Shown piece by piece: positions 15,726 through 25,535 of a stretch of 64,000 nucleotides of DNA; position 1 is the first letter of the stretch, and every line of letters begins with the position of its first letter. The notes under the pieces are model-generated. The model was not told the origin of the DNA. It saw only the letters and a program-made list of their open reading frames with translations, and did not search any database. This DNA comes from Wolbachia endosymbiont of Ctenocephalides felis wCfeF (GTDB lineage: Bacteria; Pseudomonadota; Alphaproteobacteria; Rickettsiales; Anaplasmataceae), in NCBI GenBank assembly GCA_028571325.1, contig CP116767.1, positions 463,150 to 527,149 on the forward strand, read 5' to 3'. Both the position numbers and the translations under genes were made by a program.

Positions 15726-18353
15726 ATGGGGAATAGTAGACACATTTTCAAATTCGCCTGCAGTGAAAAATTGCCATTCAGTGGTAATAGTAAAAATCCT
15801 GAAATAAAAAAGGTAAAGCTCGTAAGCGAAGACAATACTAAAGAAATAGAATTTCATGGTTCTTACTTTGGATCCTATTATATTTTTAAACCAGACGGGG
15901 AAAGCAATGAAAAGTTTCAGCTTTTTGTACATCGAACAAGAGATGACGATATAGGTGAAGAAGTTTATCTATCTGATCCTATCGATCTCGAATCAATTAG
16001 AGTACAAGTAAGACTCGACAACCAATGTAAATATCAAGTTGCTTTATCTCTCGGTAATAACGAATGGATTACTTTACCTAGGTCATCGCTGTCGTACATC
16101 AACTATGATGATCTGAAGAAATATTACAATAAAGATCTTAGTCTATCACAGTCAAGTGGACGTAATTATGTGATGCATGGTCGAGATAAAGTTTGTGAAT
16201 TAGCATCTAGAAGTATCCCTGTTTGCTTAGAGTTTGATGATCGCTCTGAGAAGATTGCTGTAGTTGTGCCTTTTAACGGTATTAGAACAGATTCGGAGAA
16301 TTTTAGGGATTATAGGTTAGCTGTCGAAGGAAATGATAACAATGAACTTTCAATCTATTTATCTGATCAAGCAGGAGTTCGTGCGGACAATCTTGAATAT
16401 TTTAATAAATTTTTAGAATCGGCACTGCTTGAAAATTCAAATATAAGAGAAGTCCTGCCTGAGTTGAAGATTGATGACAACGTAAATTTGGATACAAGGC
16501 AATTAAGTTGTTGGATTAATAAAACAAGTACTATTCAAAAAATTGCAACAGATGAGAGTTTTAAAAATAGTGTAAGAGATTTACTAAAAAGTGACCCAGA
16601 ATTTATAAGTAATGTAAAGGGAAACAAAGGTGATAAGGGCGAACAAGGTCCTCCGGGTAGAAAAGGTGAAGATGCTAACCCCGAAGAAGTTGTTCGAAAT
16701 TGGGCTAATGATAGCAGCAAGAGGTATATGATATCACAAGAAATTGTAAACAACGAAAACTTTCAAAGGGCTGTAAAATATTTGCTAAAACAAGATAGCA
16801 AATTTAAGAGTGGTGTGGGAGATGTACTAAAATCTGATGAAGGCTTTAGGGGTAGCGTAAAAGGAGATCCTGGTAAAGATGGAGAAAGTCCATCAGTTGA
16901 TGCTGTAGCTCAAGAATTAATCACTAACAAAGCAAATGAGTTAGGACAAGCAGTTCTAGAAGCAAGGGATGATAAAGGTAAAGAAATCTTAGTAAACAAC
17001 CTTGATTTACAGGAAGGAGTAGCAGGAAAGTTAAGAGAAAATCCCGGAAAGACAAAAGGACCAAAAGGTGAGCCAGGTCCACAGGGTCTACAAGGAGATC
17101 CAGGTCCAGCAGGTCCGCATGGTCAAGCAGGTGAGGATGGAAAAAGTCCATCAGCTAACGTTGTAGCTGCTCAACTAATGAATGATGATAATAGAAACAC
17201 GCTAGTAACTGAAGTTGCAAGTAACGAAGATCTACAGAAATCTGTAGCAGGCAATCAAGATTTAAGAAATGCAGTAACAATTAATTTGAAGAAAGACGAA
17301 ACCTTTCAAACTACCGTAAAAGGTGAGCCAGGTCCTCAGGGAAAGGAAGGTCCCCAGGGTCCAGAGGGTAAGCCTGGTAAAGATGGTGAGCCAGGTCCTC
17401 AGGGACCTAAAGGTGAAGATGGCAGACCTGGTAAAGATGGTGAGCCAGGTCCTCAGGGAAAAGAAGGTCCACAAGGATTGCAGGGAGACCCTGGTCAAGA
17501 TGGAAAAAGTCCATCTGCTGGCGCTGTAGCTACTCAACTACTTACTGATAGTAATAATAAAAATACGCTAGTAACTGAAGTTGCAAGTAACGAAGATTTA
17601 CAAGAAGCTATAGCAGGTAGTCAGGTTCTAAGAGCAACAATAGCCAGCTTAACAAAGGCAAACAACACACAGCAGAAATTTATTTTGCAAAAAGGAGAAA
17701 AATTACTGGACGATACCTATGAGGCAAATATTGTTTCAGATGGTAAGACCATAGCTGCTCTACCAAAAATAGGTTACTACATGCTCAATGATCAGTTGGT
17801 CATGCATAATCATGTTACGAAAGAGGAGGTGGCTATTCCCAGGGATTTCCATTATTTAAAAGTTATTAAATTTGGCAGTGGTTTTAGCAGTGGTGATTAT
17901 AAATTGACCTTTTGTAATGTACTCGGTAATGAGTTTTTTGAGTATAAAAAATATGATCCTCAGTATTCAAATGTTCCGGATGAATATAAGTTCATAAGTT
18001 TAAATTGTGCGAAAAAAGAATATAACCCCAATCTCAGCGAGTTATTTAGCCACCGGCCATCGTTTTTCATTACAGAAGGACCTGCTGAACCAAATTCAGA
18101 TAAATATTCAGCTGCTGTGTTCGAATTAACGCGTAATGGAAAAGGCAAAAAAATGGCCACATTAATCGATGAATTTGGCTATTTTGATCAAAATGGCGTA
18201 TTTATGCATTGCAATTACCATAAAGAAACGAAATGCCACTCTTATACTTCCGCTGAAATTGATAAAGAATATCAGGTAACAGATACAGACAGTGAGTTTT
18301 ACCTAACAGAGTACGACAACGTAATTATTCGCACTATTCCAGAGTTAATTTAA
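15726..18353 (+). CDS. Collagen-like Gly-X-Y repeat protein
   Basis: The 875-residue protein (ATG at 15726; a TTG six bases earlier is possible) has a globular N-terminal part (1-295) with no clear signal peptide. Gly-X-Y tracts follow at about 298-316, 380-388, 444-476 and 532-598, rich in GEPGPQG and GKDG. The tracts alternate with likely helical spacers that are themselves repeated: SPSA, VAxQL, TLVTEVASNEDLQ and AG(N/S)QxLR. A C-terminal domain of about 270 residues completes it. By family knowledge such tracts can form triple helices in bacterial and phage surface fibres. Location and role are unknown here; a secreted or surface-exposed host-contact protein is inference. Ribosome-site support is weak. 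Confidence 0.85.
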   Translation: MGNSRHIFKFACSEKLPFSGNSKNPEIKKVKLVSEDNTKEIEFHGSYFGSYYIFKPDGESNEKFQLFVHRTRDDDIGEEVYLSDPIDLESIRVQVRLDNQCKYQVALSLGNNEWITLPRSSLSYINYDDLKKYYNKDLSLSQSSGRNYVMHGRDKVCELASRSIPVCLEFDDRSEKIAVVVPFNGIRTDSENFRDYRLAVEGNDNNELSIYLSDQAGVRADNLEYFNKFLESALLENSNIREVLPELKIDDNVNLDTRQLSCWINKTSTIQKIATDESFKNSVRDLLKSDPEFISNVKGNKGDKGEQGPPGRKGEDANPEEVVRNWANDSSKRYMISQEIVNNENFQRAVKYLLKQDSKFKSGVGDVLKSDEGFRGSVKGDPGKDGESPSVDAVAQELITNKANELGQAVLEARDDKGKEILVNNLDLQEGVAGKLRENPGKTKGPKGEPGPQGLQGDPGPAGPHGQAGEDGKSPSANVVAAQLMNDDNRNTLVTEVASNEDLQKSVAGNQDLRNAVTINLKKDETFQTTVKGEPGPQGKEGPQGPEGKPGKDGEPGPQGPKGEDGRPGKDGEPGPQGKEGPQGLQGDPGQDGKSPSAGAVATQLLTDSNNKNTLVTEVASNEDLQEAIAGSQVLRATIASLTKANNTQQKFILQKGEKLLDDTYEANIVSDGKTIAALPKIGYYMLNDQLVMHNHVTKEEVAIPRDFHYLKVIKFGSGFSSGDYKLTFCNVLGNEFFEYKKYDPQYSNVPDEYKFISLNCAKKEYNPNLSELFSHRPSFFITEGPAEPNSDKYSAAVFELTRNGKGKKMATLIDEFGYFDQNGVFMHCNYHKETKCHSYTSAEIDKEYQVTDTDSEFYLTEYDNVIIRTIPELI
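17320..17500 (+). repeat. In-gene tandem repeat encoding Gly-X-Y
   Basis: The segment repeats 'ggtaaagatggtgagccagg' followed by 'tcctcaggg' variants at 9-base periodicity, with two nearly identical 30-base blocks. This part can change length by slippage or recombination. A shorter tract of the same kind is at 17056-17150. Confidence 0.8.
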
Positions 18354-18393
18354 CCATTCCCATATAGATCACATCATACCGCCTCGGTCTCAG

Positions 18394-18410
18394 CCGCTAA
18401 CGCGTAGCGG
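18394..18410. other. Small GC-rich hairpin after the collagen-like gene
   Basis: CCGCTA and TAGCGG enclose acgcg, and 'ggaatgacgg' follows. Short GC-rich hairpins of this sort stand out in the AT-rich background. No T-run follows, so a terminator is not claimed. Confidence 0.4.
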
Positions 18411-18429
18411 AATGACGGTTGTCGGTGTT

Positions 18430-18939
18430 ACTTTAGTTATAAATATTTAAGAAATTTACCAAACAAAAAAAAAGCAAAAGAAGCCCCGTGGTGGCTAGTT
18501 ATTTACTTTTGTGTCGAAATGTTGGCGTTTTTTTATCTTAAACGCTTAATAAGTGCGACTTAGCTGCTTTTTAATGCAACTTAACCTTAGCCATAAACGT
18601 TTAAGAAACTCACTAAGCAGAAAAAAAGCAAAAGAAACCCCGAGTAGCTAGTTATTCACTACCTATCTTATGATATTGGCGTTTTTGATGTCTTAAACGA
18701 CTTATAAGCGCGTTTGAGCTTGTATAGGTAAAAAACCAGAAGTTTTAAAAAGACATGCAGTGCACATAGTGCGAAAAATTAAACATGAGACGCCAAATAT
18801 GCTAAGTTTTTTTCTCATTTAATCTGCACAGACTGAAGATAAATAATAGCTTCAGTATCATTATAAGGGGGTTGGCGCAGGTTGTCAAGTAGTTTTTTTT
18901 GTTTCTACTAGGTAATATAAGCTGCTAAAAACTATGCAA
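18430..18939 (+). repeat. Interspersed modular repeat, copy R3
   Basis: This occupies the gap between the collagen-like gene and comM. It starts with 'ttactttagttataaatatt', has two modules with 'gaaaaaaagcaaaagaaacc' cores and 'ggcgttttt' blocks, then 'acttataagcgcgttt', the 'gtgcacatagtgcgaaaaa' block, 'caagtagttttttttgttt', and ends with 'aaaactatgcaa', as R7 does. No gene is seen in the 677 bases between 18354 and 19030. Confidence 0.85.
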
Positions 18940-19030
18940 AAAGTCTGGTGACAGCCCAAGTCAAGGAGTTCAAAGCCTTTACTTCATAACCCCTTTAATA
19001 TATTCTATTAATAATTTTACAAAATATATT

Positions 19031-20530
19031 ATGATTGCAAATATAAATACCGTTGCACTTCAGGGAATTAATATAGTGAATGTTAATGTCCAAATTCACA
19101 TGGCAAATGGTGTTCCGGCCTTTAATATCGTTGGATTGCCGGATAAAACTGTTGCAGAATCCAGAGAACGTATTAGAGCAGCACTAAATTCAATTAATCT
19201 ACTGCTCCCTCCTAAAAGAATCACAATTAATCTTTCTCCTGCAGATTTGCTGAAAGAAGGCAGCCACTATGATTTGGCTATTGCTATTGGACTGCTTGTT
19301 GTGATGAACGTTATACCAGTTGAAAAAGTTCAGCCTTACATCATTATGGGTGAACTTGCCCTTGACAGCAGGGTTATTTCAGTTTCAGGGGTTTTGCCAG
19401 CGGTAATCAATGCAAAACAGAAAAACAAAGGCATAATCTGCCCAAGGGGCAATGGAGTAGAGGCTTCATGGGTAAAGAATGTCTCGGTTTTGGCTATAGA
19501 GAAATTGATCGATATTATTAGACATTTCAAAGGTGAGAAGTCAATTGAGTCGGTGATTTTTAATAAACCGAAAGAAAAAAGATTAGTACCAGATATGAAG
19601 GATATCAAAGGCCAAGTTGTAGCAAAAAGAGCGGCTGAAATTGCAGCAGCAGGCGGACATAACATGCTTCTTGTTGGACCTCCCGGTACTGGAAAGTCGA
19701 TGCTTGCCAAACGATTTATAGGGCTGCTGCCCGATTTAACTGAGCGTGAAATGATTGATGTAAATATTATTTCCAGTATAACACAGGCTGGCAATGAGAT
19801 ATTCAAGGTAACTCGCCCCTTTCGTGAACCTCATCATTCATGCTCCATGCCAGCGATGATAGGAGGAGGGAAAAATGCGAAACCTGGGGAAATCACTATG
19901 GCTCATAATGGAGTACTGTTCCTTGATGAATTGCCAGAGTTTCCAAGACTCGTGCTTGATTCCCTACGCCAACCACTTGAAGACAGAAAAGTTACTATTG
20001 CAAGGGCTAACGCCCACATTACTTACCCAGCACATTTTCAACTAATCGCTGCGATGAATCCCTGCAGGTGTGGCTACTTAGGAAATGCAAGTAGATCGTG
20101 CAACAAAGCTCCACGATGTGGCACAGATTATAGGAATAAAATATCAGGACCATTGCTTGATAGAATAGATATATGCATCGAAATGCCAAATGTCAGCATA
20201 CTTTCTCCTGAAATTTATTCAGAGGGAGAGAGTACTGACAGAATCAGAGAAAGAGTAATAGCAGCAAGGAGAATTCAGGCTGAGCGCTATAGCAAACTAA
20301 GTATCAGTTGTAACTCAGAAGTAAGTGGTGAAGCATTGAATAAGTTCACTAAGCCAGACCAAGCAGGGTTAGAGCTACTAAAGCACGTGCTAAAAGAAAA
20401 CTATATTTCCAATCGAGGTTACACACGCGTATTAAGAGTTGCAAGAACCATTGCAGACCTTGCAAAAAGTGAAGAAGTAAAAAGAGCGCACATTGCTGAA
20501 GCTCTCAATTACAGAATAAGAGCGTATTAA
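19031..20530 (+). CDS. comM: YifB/ComM family magnesium chelatase-like AAA+ ATPase
   Basis: ComM is a hexameric AAA+ helicase that extends branch migration during integration of incoming DNA. The 499-residue protein has an N-terminal Lon-protease-like fold (1-190), Walker A LLVGPPGTGKSMLA, Walker B GVLFLDELPEF, and a zinc-type cysteine set CRCGYLG, SCNKAPRCG. The C-terminal Mg-chelatase domain ends NYRIRAY. Full length and intact. Its retention in an intracellular bacterium suggests a role in recombination beyond natural competence; this is inference. Confidence 0.94.
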   Translation: MIANINTVALQGINIVNVNVQIHMANGVPAFNIVGLPDKTVAESRERIRAALNSINLLLPPKRITINLSPADLLKEGSHYDLAIAIGLLVVMNVIPVEKVQPYIIMGELALDSRVISVSGVLPAVINAKQKNKGIICPRGNGVEASWVKNVSVLAIEKLIDIIRHFKGEKSIESVIFNKPKEKRLVPDMKDIKGQVVAKRAAEIAAAGGHNMLLVGPPGTGKSMLAKRFIGLLPDLTEREMIDVNIISSITQAGNEIFKVTRPFREPHHSCSMPAMIGGGKNAKPGEITMAHNGVLFLDELPEFPRLVLDSLRQPLEDRKVTIARANAHITYPAHFQLIAAMNPCRCGYLGNASRSCNKAPRCGTDYRNKISGPLLDRIDICIEMPNVSILSPEIYSEGESTDRIRERVIAARRIQAERYSKLSISCNSEVSGEALNKFTKPDQAGLELLKHVLKENYISNRGYTRVLRVARTIADLAKSEEVKRAHIAEALNYRIRAY

Positions 20531-20543
20531 TAAATTAATTTGC

Positions 20544-20572
20544 TTGACAGAAGGTTTTTCTTATTATATATT
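20544..20572 (+). promoter_or_regulatory. Sigma-70 promoter, near consensus
   Basis: TTGACA at 20544-20549, 17 bases, TATATT at 20567-20572, followed about 50 bases later by the ATG at 20621. It starts 14 bases after the comM stop, so the next gene has its own promoter. Confidence 0.82.
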
Positions 20573-20620
20573 ACCCTTAATAAATAAAGATTTAACACAT
20601 TGTGTTTTAGGAGTAGAGTT

Positions 20621-21178
20621 ATGGCATTAACGAATTATAAATATAAAGAAGGGGATAGTGTTTTTCATGCTATTTCAAAAGGGTATAAAAATCCGGCTGA
20701 CAATCACTGGAAAATTACAGGTGCTGCTGGTGGGTTTGGTGAGTACGCTAAAAATAACAAATGGAAAACAGCTGCAGTTGTTGGCGTAGTTGTAGCAGTT
20801 CCGCTTATGGCTGCTTATTTTTTAAGTCCAGCTTATGCAGGTTTTGTTAATACAACAGCAGCATCAACTTACGCTGGTATGATAGCTGGAGGTAAGGGAT
20901 TATATGCACTTGCAGTGGCTAATCCGGTATTTACTGGTCTGCTAACTGCTGCAATAGTGTTTACTGTATGTGCTTTTATATACACGAACTGTAATAAAGC
21001 AAGCCAAATTACGGAAGTAGAAAAAGTTATACGAGATGCTTCTAAAAAAACTGATAATGGTCAGCTTGAAGTAAAGAACGGCAAGTTAGAAGCGAATGAT
21101 GGTATTGATGCGTCAACGTTATTGAATAACATTGCAGCACCACTTAAACTGGTGCCAGAAGCAAAACAACCATGTTGA
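20621..21178 (+). CDS. Small membrane protein of unknown function
   Basis: The start at 20621 (MALTNYKYKEG) has TTAGGAG eight bases upstream and is preferred over the upstream open codons. The 185-residue product has a soluble N-terminus (1-45), a hydrophobic helix at about 48-66, an Ala/Gly-rich middle and a second helix at about 100-124, then a charged soluble tail. No known domain was recognised. It is a single-gene unit bounded by a near-consensus promoter and a rho-independent terminator, which points to strong independent expression. Confidence 0.8.
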   Translation: MALTNYKYKEGDSVFHAISKGYKNPADNHWKITGAAGGFGEYAKNNKWKTAAVVGVVVAVPLMAAYFLSPAYAGFVNTTAASTYAGMIAGGKGLYALAVANPVFTGLLTAAIVFTVCAFIYTNCNKASQITEVEKVIRDASKKTDNGQLEVKNGKLEANDGIDASTLLNNIAAPLKLVPEAKQPC

Positions 21179-21190
21179 TAGGGTAGTTTC

Positions 21191-21223
21191 AACAAAAAAA
21201 GGGATAGGTCTCTATCCCTTTTT
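21191..21223 (+). terminator. Rho-independent terminator
   Basis: GGGATAG (21201-21207) and CTATCCC (21212-21218) form a stem with loop GTCT. The stem is preceded by a run of A and followed by TTTTT, so it extends and is bidirectional in form. It lies 22 bases after the stop of the small membrane protein gene. Confidence 0.9.
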
Positions 21224-21422
21224 ATAAACGTTTTTTATTTCTTGAGCTGGTCCAATAACGCTATCTGAAAGTCTAGTAATCGTTGTATCTACGGTACTTA
21301 TAAAGTTAAGAATAAGTAAATCTTATTTACTGTTTATGTCTATAGAAGTGAAAAGTGTTTGCATATTGTTAAAAAAGCAGTAACTTATTATCAAGTGAAT
21401 TCACTAAATTTGGGAAATTTAA

Positions 21423-22613
21423 ATGTCAATTGACCTTAGCCTGCCAGAATTACCTATATTGCACCCAAGGATTACCGTTGTGGGAGTGGGTGGTGCTGGC
21501 GGAAACGCTGTGAATAACATGATCCAATCCAATTTGCAAGGGGTGAATTTTGTTGTAGCAAATACTGATGCTCAAGCGCTAGAGAAGTCATTGTGTGATA
21601 AAAAAATTCAGCTAGGTATTAACTTAACTAAGGGACTTGGGGCTGGTGCTTTGCCAGATGTCGGCAAAGGTGCGGCGGAAGAATCAATTGATGAGATTAT
21701 GGAGCATATAAAAGATAGTCATATGCTTTTCATCACGGCAGGAATGGGTGGTGGCACTGGAACAGGTGCAGCACCAGTAATTGCGAAAGCAGCAAGAGAA
21801 GCAAGAGCTGCAGTTAAGGATAAAGCATTAAAAGAAAAAAAGATATTGACTGTTGGAGTTGTAACTAAACCATTTGGCTTTGAAGGTGTGCGTCGTATGC
21901 GCATTGCAGAACTTGGACTTGAAGAATTACAAAAATACGTAGACACTCTCATTGTCATTCCAAACCAAAACTTATTTAGAATTGCCAATGAAAAAACTAC
22001 ATTCTCTGATGCATTTAAACTTGCTGATAATGTCCTGCATATTGGTATCAGAGGAGTGACTGATTTAATGGTTATGCCGGGGCTCATTAATCTTGATTTT
22101 GCTGATATAGAAACAGTGATGAGCGAAATGGGCAAGGCAATGATTGGTACTGGAGAAGCAGAGGGAGAAGACAGAGCAATTAGTGCTGCAGAAGCTGCAA
22201 TATCTAATCCATTGCTTGATAATGTGTCAATGAAAGGTGCACAAGGAATATTGATTAATATTACAGGTGGCGGAGATATGACTTTATTTGAAGTTGATGC
22301 TGCAGCAAATAGAGTACGTGAAGAAGTGGATGAAAACGCAAATATAATATTTGGTGCTACCTTTGATCAAGCAATGGAAGGAAAAGTTAGGGTTTCTGTT
22401 CTTGCAACTGGTATTGATAGTGGCACTGTTTGTGATGACAAGTCAGAAACTCCGTCTGTGAATCAAAGCGAGACCTCAGAAAAAGAGAAGTTCAAGTGGT
22501 CTTATAGCCAAACTCCAGTACCAGAAGCAAAACCAGATGAACAAGTAAATGAAGGAGTTAAGTGGAGCAACAATATCTATGATATACCAGCTTATTTAAG
22601 AAGAAAGAAATAA
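21423..22613 (+). CDS. ftsZ: Cell division protein FtsZ
   Basis: FtsZ is the tubulin-like GTPase of the division ring. The 396-residue protein has [14 protein letters not shown] near the N-terminus, the tubulin signature [10 protein letters not shown], the T7 loop region NLDFADI, and a C-terminal peptide [10 protein letters not shown] that binds membrane anchors. The linker before it is short and acidic. The stop overlaps the start of the next gene (TAATG), so ftsZ, the EVE gene and ybeY are read in one run. FtsZ is one of the standard typing loci of Wolbachia. Confidence 0.98.
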   Translation: MSIDLSLPELPILHPRITVVGVGGAGGNAVNNMIQSNLQGVNFVVANTDAQALEKSLCDKKIQLGINLTKGLGAGALPDVGKGAAEESIDEIMEHIKDSHMLFITAGMGGGTGTGAAPVIAKAAREARAAVKDKALKEKKILTVGVVTKPFGFEGVRRMRIAELGLEELQKYVDTLIVIPNQNLFRIANEKTTFSDAFKLADNVLHIGIRGVTDLMVMPGLINLDFADIETVMSEMGKAMIGTGEAEGEDRAISAAEAAISNPLLDNVSMKGAQGILINITGGGDMTLFEVDAAANRVREEVDENANIIFGATFDQAMEGKVRVSVLATGIDSGTVCDDKSETPSVNQSETSEKEKFKWSYSQTPVPEAKPDEQVNEGVKWSNNIYDIPAYLRRKK

Positions 22614-23011
22614 TGCAATTTTGGCTGCTTAAGTCAGAGCCAAGTGAGTATTCATGGCAAGAAATGGAGAAGGAGAAGGTAGCTAAGTGGGATGGTGTAT
22701 GCAACTATCAAGCTCAAAGCTATATGAAGGTTATGAAATTAGGTGATTCTGCGTTTTTTTATCATACAGGTAAAGAAAAAGCGGTATTTGGAATAGTTGA
22801 GGTCTTTAAAGAATACTACCTCGTTAACGGCTCCAAGTTTGGACTGGTAGACGTGAAATTTTCTAAGCCTCTAAGTAATCAAGTAACGCTAAGTGATATA
22901 AAACAAAATCCACTTTTAAAAAACATGGCCATGTTAAAACAACCGCGCTTATCGGTTTCTCCAATCTCGGAAGCTGAATGGAATGAAATAATAAGAATGA
23001 GTGAATGTTAG
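22613..23011 (+). CDS. EVE domain protein
   Basis: EVE domains are PUA-like folds thought to bind modified nucleic-acid bases. The 132-residue protein carries the typical start [13 protein letters not shown], then [34 protein letters not shown] and a closing block [16 protein letters not shown]. Its ATG overlaps the ftsZ stop and its end overlaps the ybeY start by seven bases, so the three genes are translationally coupled. The cell role is not known. Confidence 0.9.
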   Translation: MQFWLLKSEPSEYSWQEMEKEKVAKWDGVCNYQAQSYMKVMKLGDSAFFYHTGKEKAVFGIVEVFKEYYLVNGSKFGLVDVKFSKPLSNQVTLSDIKQNPLLKNMAMLKQPRLSVSPISEAEWNEIIRMSEC

Positions 23012-23457
23012 AAGTAAATATTCTTGATGAGAGATGGCGCAGCATTACAGGGGATCCAGAGAGCTTTGTATTGGATATTATAAATACTTCTCTGAAAGAA
23101 TTAAAAATAGACCACTATAAACCAAGTATATCGATAGCTCTTGCTGATGATGATTTACTACATAGACTTAACTTAAAATTTAGAAAAATGGATAAGCCAA
23201 CTAACGTGTTATCATTTCAGTGTGAGCAATTATCTAACAAGTGCGATTTAGGAGACATAGCAATTTCAATAGATACAATACAAAAAGAGTCAAATGAACA
23301 CCATATATCTATCTTAGCTCACGTTGCACATATGTTAGTGCATGGATTGCTACATTTACTTGATTACGATCACCAAAAAGAAGATGAGGAAACTATAATG
23401 AAAGACCTAGAAAGAAAAATTTTAACTTCGCTTGGCTATAATATGAGCGCGATTTAA
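23005..23457 (+). CDS. ybeY: Endoribonuclease YbeY (rRNA maturation factor)
   Basis: YbeY is a zinc-dependent endoribonuclease acting in 16S rRNA 3'-end processing and ribosome quality control. The metal motif is [11 protein letters not shown] (three His), matching the family pattern HGxLHLxGYDH with Leu for Gly. NVLSFQ and LGDIAIS, also conserved, precede it. Length 150 residues is normal. The start overlaps the EVE gene by seven bases. Confidence 0.95.
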   Translation: MLEVNILDERWRSITGDPESFVLDIINTSLKELKIDHYKPSISIALADDDLLHRLNLKFRKMDKPTNVLSFQCEQLSNKCDLGDIAISIDTIQKESNEHHISILAHVAHMLVHGLLHLLDYDHQKEDEETIMKDLERKILTSLGYNMSAI

Positions 23458-23551
23458 AAGGAATTTAATAAAAAATATAGTAGAGAATGCTAAAATATGT
23501 TATCTACAAAGCAAAAGGGTTTTTAGCTATAGACGATAAAAGGTAAGCAAT

Positions 23552-24340
23552 ATGGTCCAGTTTTCTCTGCCGAAGAATTCTAAAATTAATGAAAAAGGTA
23601 AGGTCTACCCTGTTCCTGCTAGAGTAAAAAATATCAGAAGATTTCAAATTTACCGTTGGTCTGCTGACGACGAGAAAAATCCTAGAGTAGACACGTTCTT
23701 CATTGATATGGATAATTGTGGCCCTATGGTGCTTGACGCATTAATAAAAATAAAGGATGAAATAGATTCAACCTTAACTTTCAGACGTTCTTGTAGAGAA
23801 GGAATATGTGGATCTTGTGCTATGAATATTGATGGAACCAACACTCTTGCATGTACTAAATCCATAGACGATATAAAGGGTGACGTAAAAATATATCCAT
23901 TACCTCATATGTATGTAATAAAAGACCTAGTTTCGGACCTGAGTCAATTTTATGAGCAATACAAGTCAATTAATCCTTGGTTACAAGCAGATAAACCTGA
24001 CTTACCAAATCAAGAGTATTTACAATCTCCTGAAGATAGAAAAAAACTGGATGGACTTTCTGATTGCATATTGTGTGCTTGTTGTTCAACTGGCTGCCCA
24101 AGCTATTGGTGGAACAGTGATAAATTTTTAGGACCAGCAATACTGCTACAGGCTTACAGATGGGTCGCTGATAGCCGTGATAATAAGACAAATGAGAGAC
24201 TTGATGCCTTGAATGATCCGTTTAAGTTGTATCGTTGTCATACAATAATGAATTGCACGAAAACCTGCCCTAAAGGGCTTAATCCAGCAAGAGCAATAGC
24301 GAAAATGAAGCAGCTTATGGTAGGAAGGGAAGGAGTTTGA
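23552..24340 (+). CDS. sdhB: Succinate dehydrogenase iron-sulfur subunit
   Basis: SdhB carries electrons from the flavoprotein to quinone in complex II at the inner membrane. The [2Fe-2S] ligands are in [14 protein letters not shown] with a later Cys in TLACTK. The second set is [12 protein letters not shown] and the third [14 protein letters not shown]. Length of 262 residues is standard. The sdhA, C and D genes are not adjacent. The 3' end is convergent with the PAS protein gene, with only two bases in between. Confidence 0.97.
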   Translation: MVQFSLPKNSKINEKGKVYPVPARVKNIRRFQIYRWSADDEKNPRVDTFFIDMDNCGPMVLDALIKIKDEIDSTLTFRRSCREGICGSCAMNIDGTNTLACTKSIDDIKGDVKIYPLPHMYVIKDLVSDLSQFYEQYKSINPWLQADKPDLPNQEYLQSPEDRKKLDGLSDCILCACCSTGCPSYWWNSDKFLGPAILLQAYRWVADSRDNKTNERLDALNDPFKLYRCHTIMNCTKTCPKGLNPARAIAKMKQLMVGREGV

Positions 24341-24342
24341 GG

Positions 24343-25479
24343 CTATCTTTTGCATTCCTCATAGGAAAAGAGTAAACCTTCTGAAGCATAGGGTATTATC
24401 AATATCCTGAACATTTTTCCATTTGTAAGATGGATTGTGTCATTATGCGGTCCAAACAATCTTTTGAATAATTCATGCCTTTGGTTGCTAATAGTTTGAA
24501 AATCTTTTTGTTCTAAAAGCTTCTGAGATTCGAATAGGTAAAGCATGACTTCATGATAAGTTGGATGGGATGCCAAAAACTTTGTATCAAGTTGAAAGGT
24601 TTTTACAAAAGCATTATTATGAAACTTCAGTTTTTGATTCTTACTGTACATTGCAATAGCAATTGGTAACTCCTCGAGTAAATTTTTCTGTGCAGCTAAA
24701 TAACTATCTAGTCTAGCACGTAACTCCTCTGCATCGCTAATATCTTTTCCATATATTACCGCATCACCAAAATTTTGTATTGGAATTCTAATAAAATCAA
24801 AAACCTTGCGTTCGTTTTTGCAAGTTATCACATGTTTTCCTGGTTTGGTGCTGTGGACACTATCAGTAACAGCCAATCTCTGGGAACTATTGATATATTT
24901 ATCATAAAATAGGTTGCAAAACTTTACTTTTCTATTTTCATTATATTTTAGTATTGGAAACGGCAGAGAGTTAAGAATGCTCCTGTAGTTCTCTACTTTT
25001 TGTTTAAGCTTACTATTTTCTGACTCCAGTTCGTTAGCTTTTATCTTGTAGTCTGAGACGTTTCTTATCCACAACAGCACACCAATTACGCTATTAGAGT
25101 TGTCTATTATGCTTCTGCCATAACATATACAGTAAACTTCACCGTCTTTTGACTTCAAGTCCAGAGTAAAAGATTTATTTACTTTTTTTGCCTCAGTAAA
25201 ATTTTTAATTAAGCTTTCCGATTGCTCAAAAAAATTGACGAACTCATTAAATGAGTAAAAAACAGTATTAAGTAAAATTAGTAAGTTAGGAGAAAACTTT
25301 TCTATACGTTTTTTTGCATCCCAAATATAAAACCCATCATCCACAGTATCAATTAAGTTACTTATTATAATATTTTGATGTTGTAGGCTCTTAATTTTAT
25401 TATCCACTTTCAATTTGGAATAAGAAAGAAAGAATAATATTAAAATTAATAGTAAAACTACTTCATACAAAAAAAACAT
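24343..25479 (-). CDS. Membrane-anchored PAS protein, apparently a kinase-less sensor remnant
   Basis: The 378-residue protein has one N-terminal membrane helix (about 3-20), a coiled segment, and PAS-like units around 40-130, 155-240 and 265-370 (DTVDDGFYIWDAKKRIEKFS is typical). It ends abruptly at LLFSYEECKR, the place where related alphaproteobacterial sensors run on through a 'YED(V/I)T' linker into more PAS and histidine kinase domains. No kinase H-box is found, and the next DNA is the end of sdhB. A signalling protein that has lost its output domain, or works through a partner, is inference. It may still be expressed; the frame is intact. Confidence 0.7.
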   Translation of the reverse strand: MFFLYEVVLLLILILFFLSYSKLKVDNKIKSLQHQNIIISNLIDTVDDGFYIWDAKKRIEKFSPNLLILLNTVFYSFNEFVNFFEQSESLIKNFTEAKKVNKSFTLDLKSKDGEVYCICYGRSIIDNSNSVIGVLLWIRNVSDYKIKANELESENSKLKQKVENYRSILNSLPFPILKYNENRKVKFCNLFYDKYINSSQRLAVTDSVHSTKPGKHVITCKNERKVFDFIRIPIQNFGDAVIYGKDISDAEELRARLDSYLAAQKNLLEELPIAIAMYSKNQKLKFHNNAFVKTFQLDTKFLASHPTYHEVMLYLFESQKLLEQKDFQTISNQRHELFKRLFGPHNDTIHLTNGKMFRILIIPYASEGLLFSYEECKR

Positions 25480-25535
25480 AGTACTTTTAAAACAGACGTA
25501 AAAATTTATAACCGCTCAACAAGGGTATGTATAAG

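Noticed and set aside
16924..17537. Minus-strand ORFs inside the collagen-like gene
   Set aside because: They are long only because Gly-X-Y codons lack stops on the complementary strand.
25056..25064. TTATCCACA, a DnaA-box consensus
   Set aside because: It is a single site inside the PAS gene, without a cluster, AT-rich unwinding region or origin genes.
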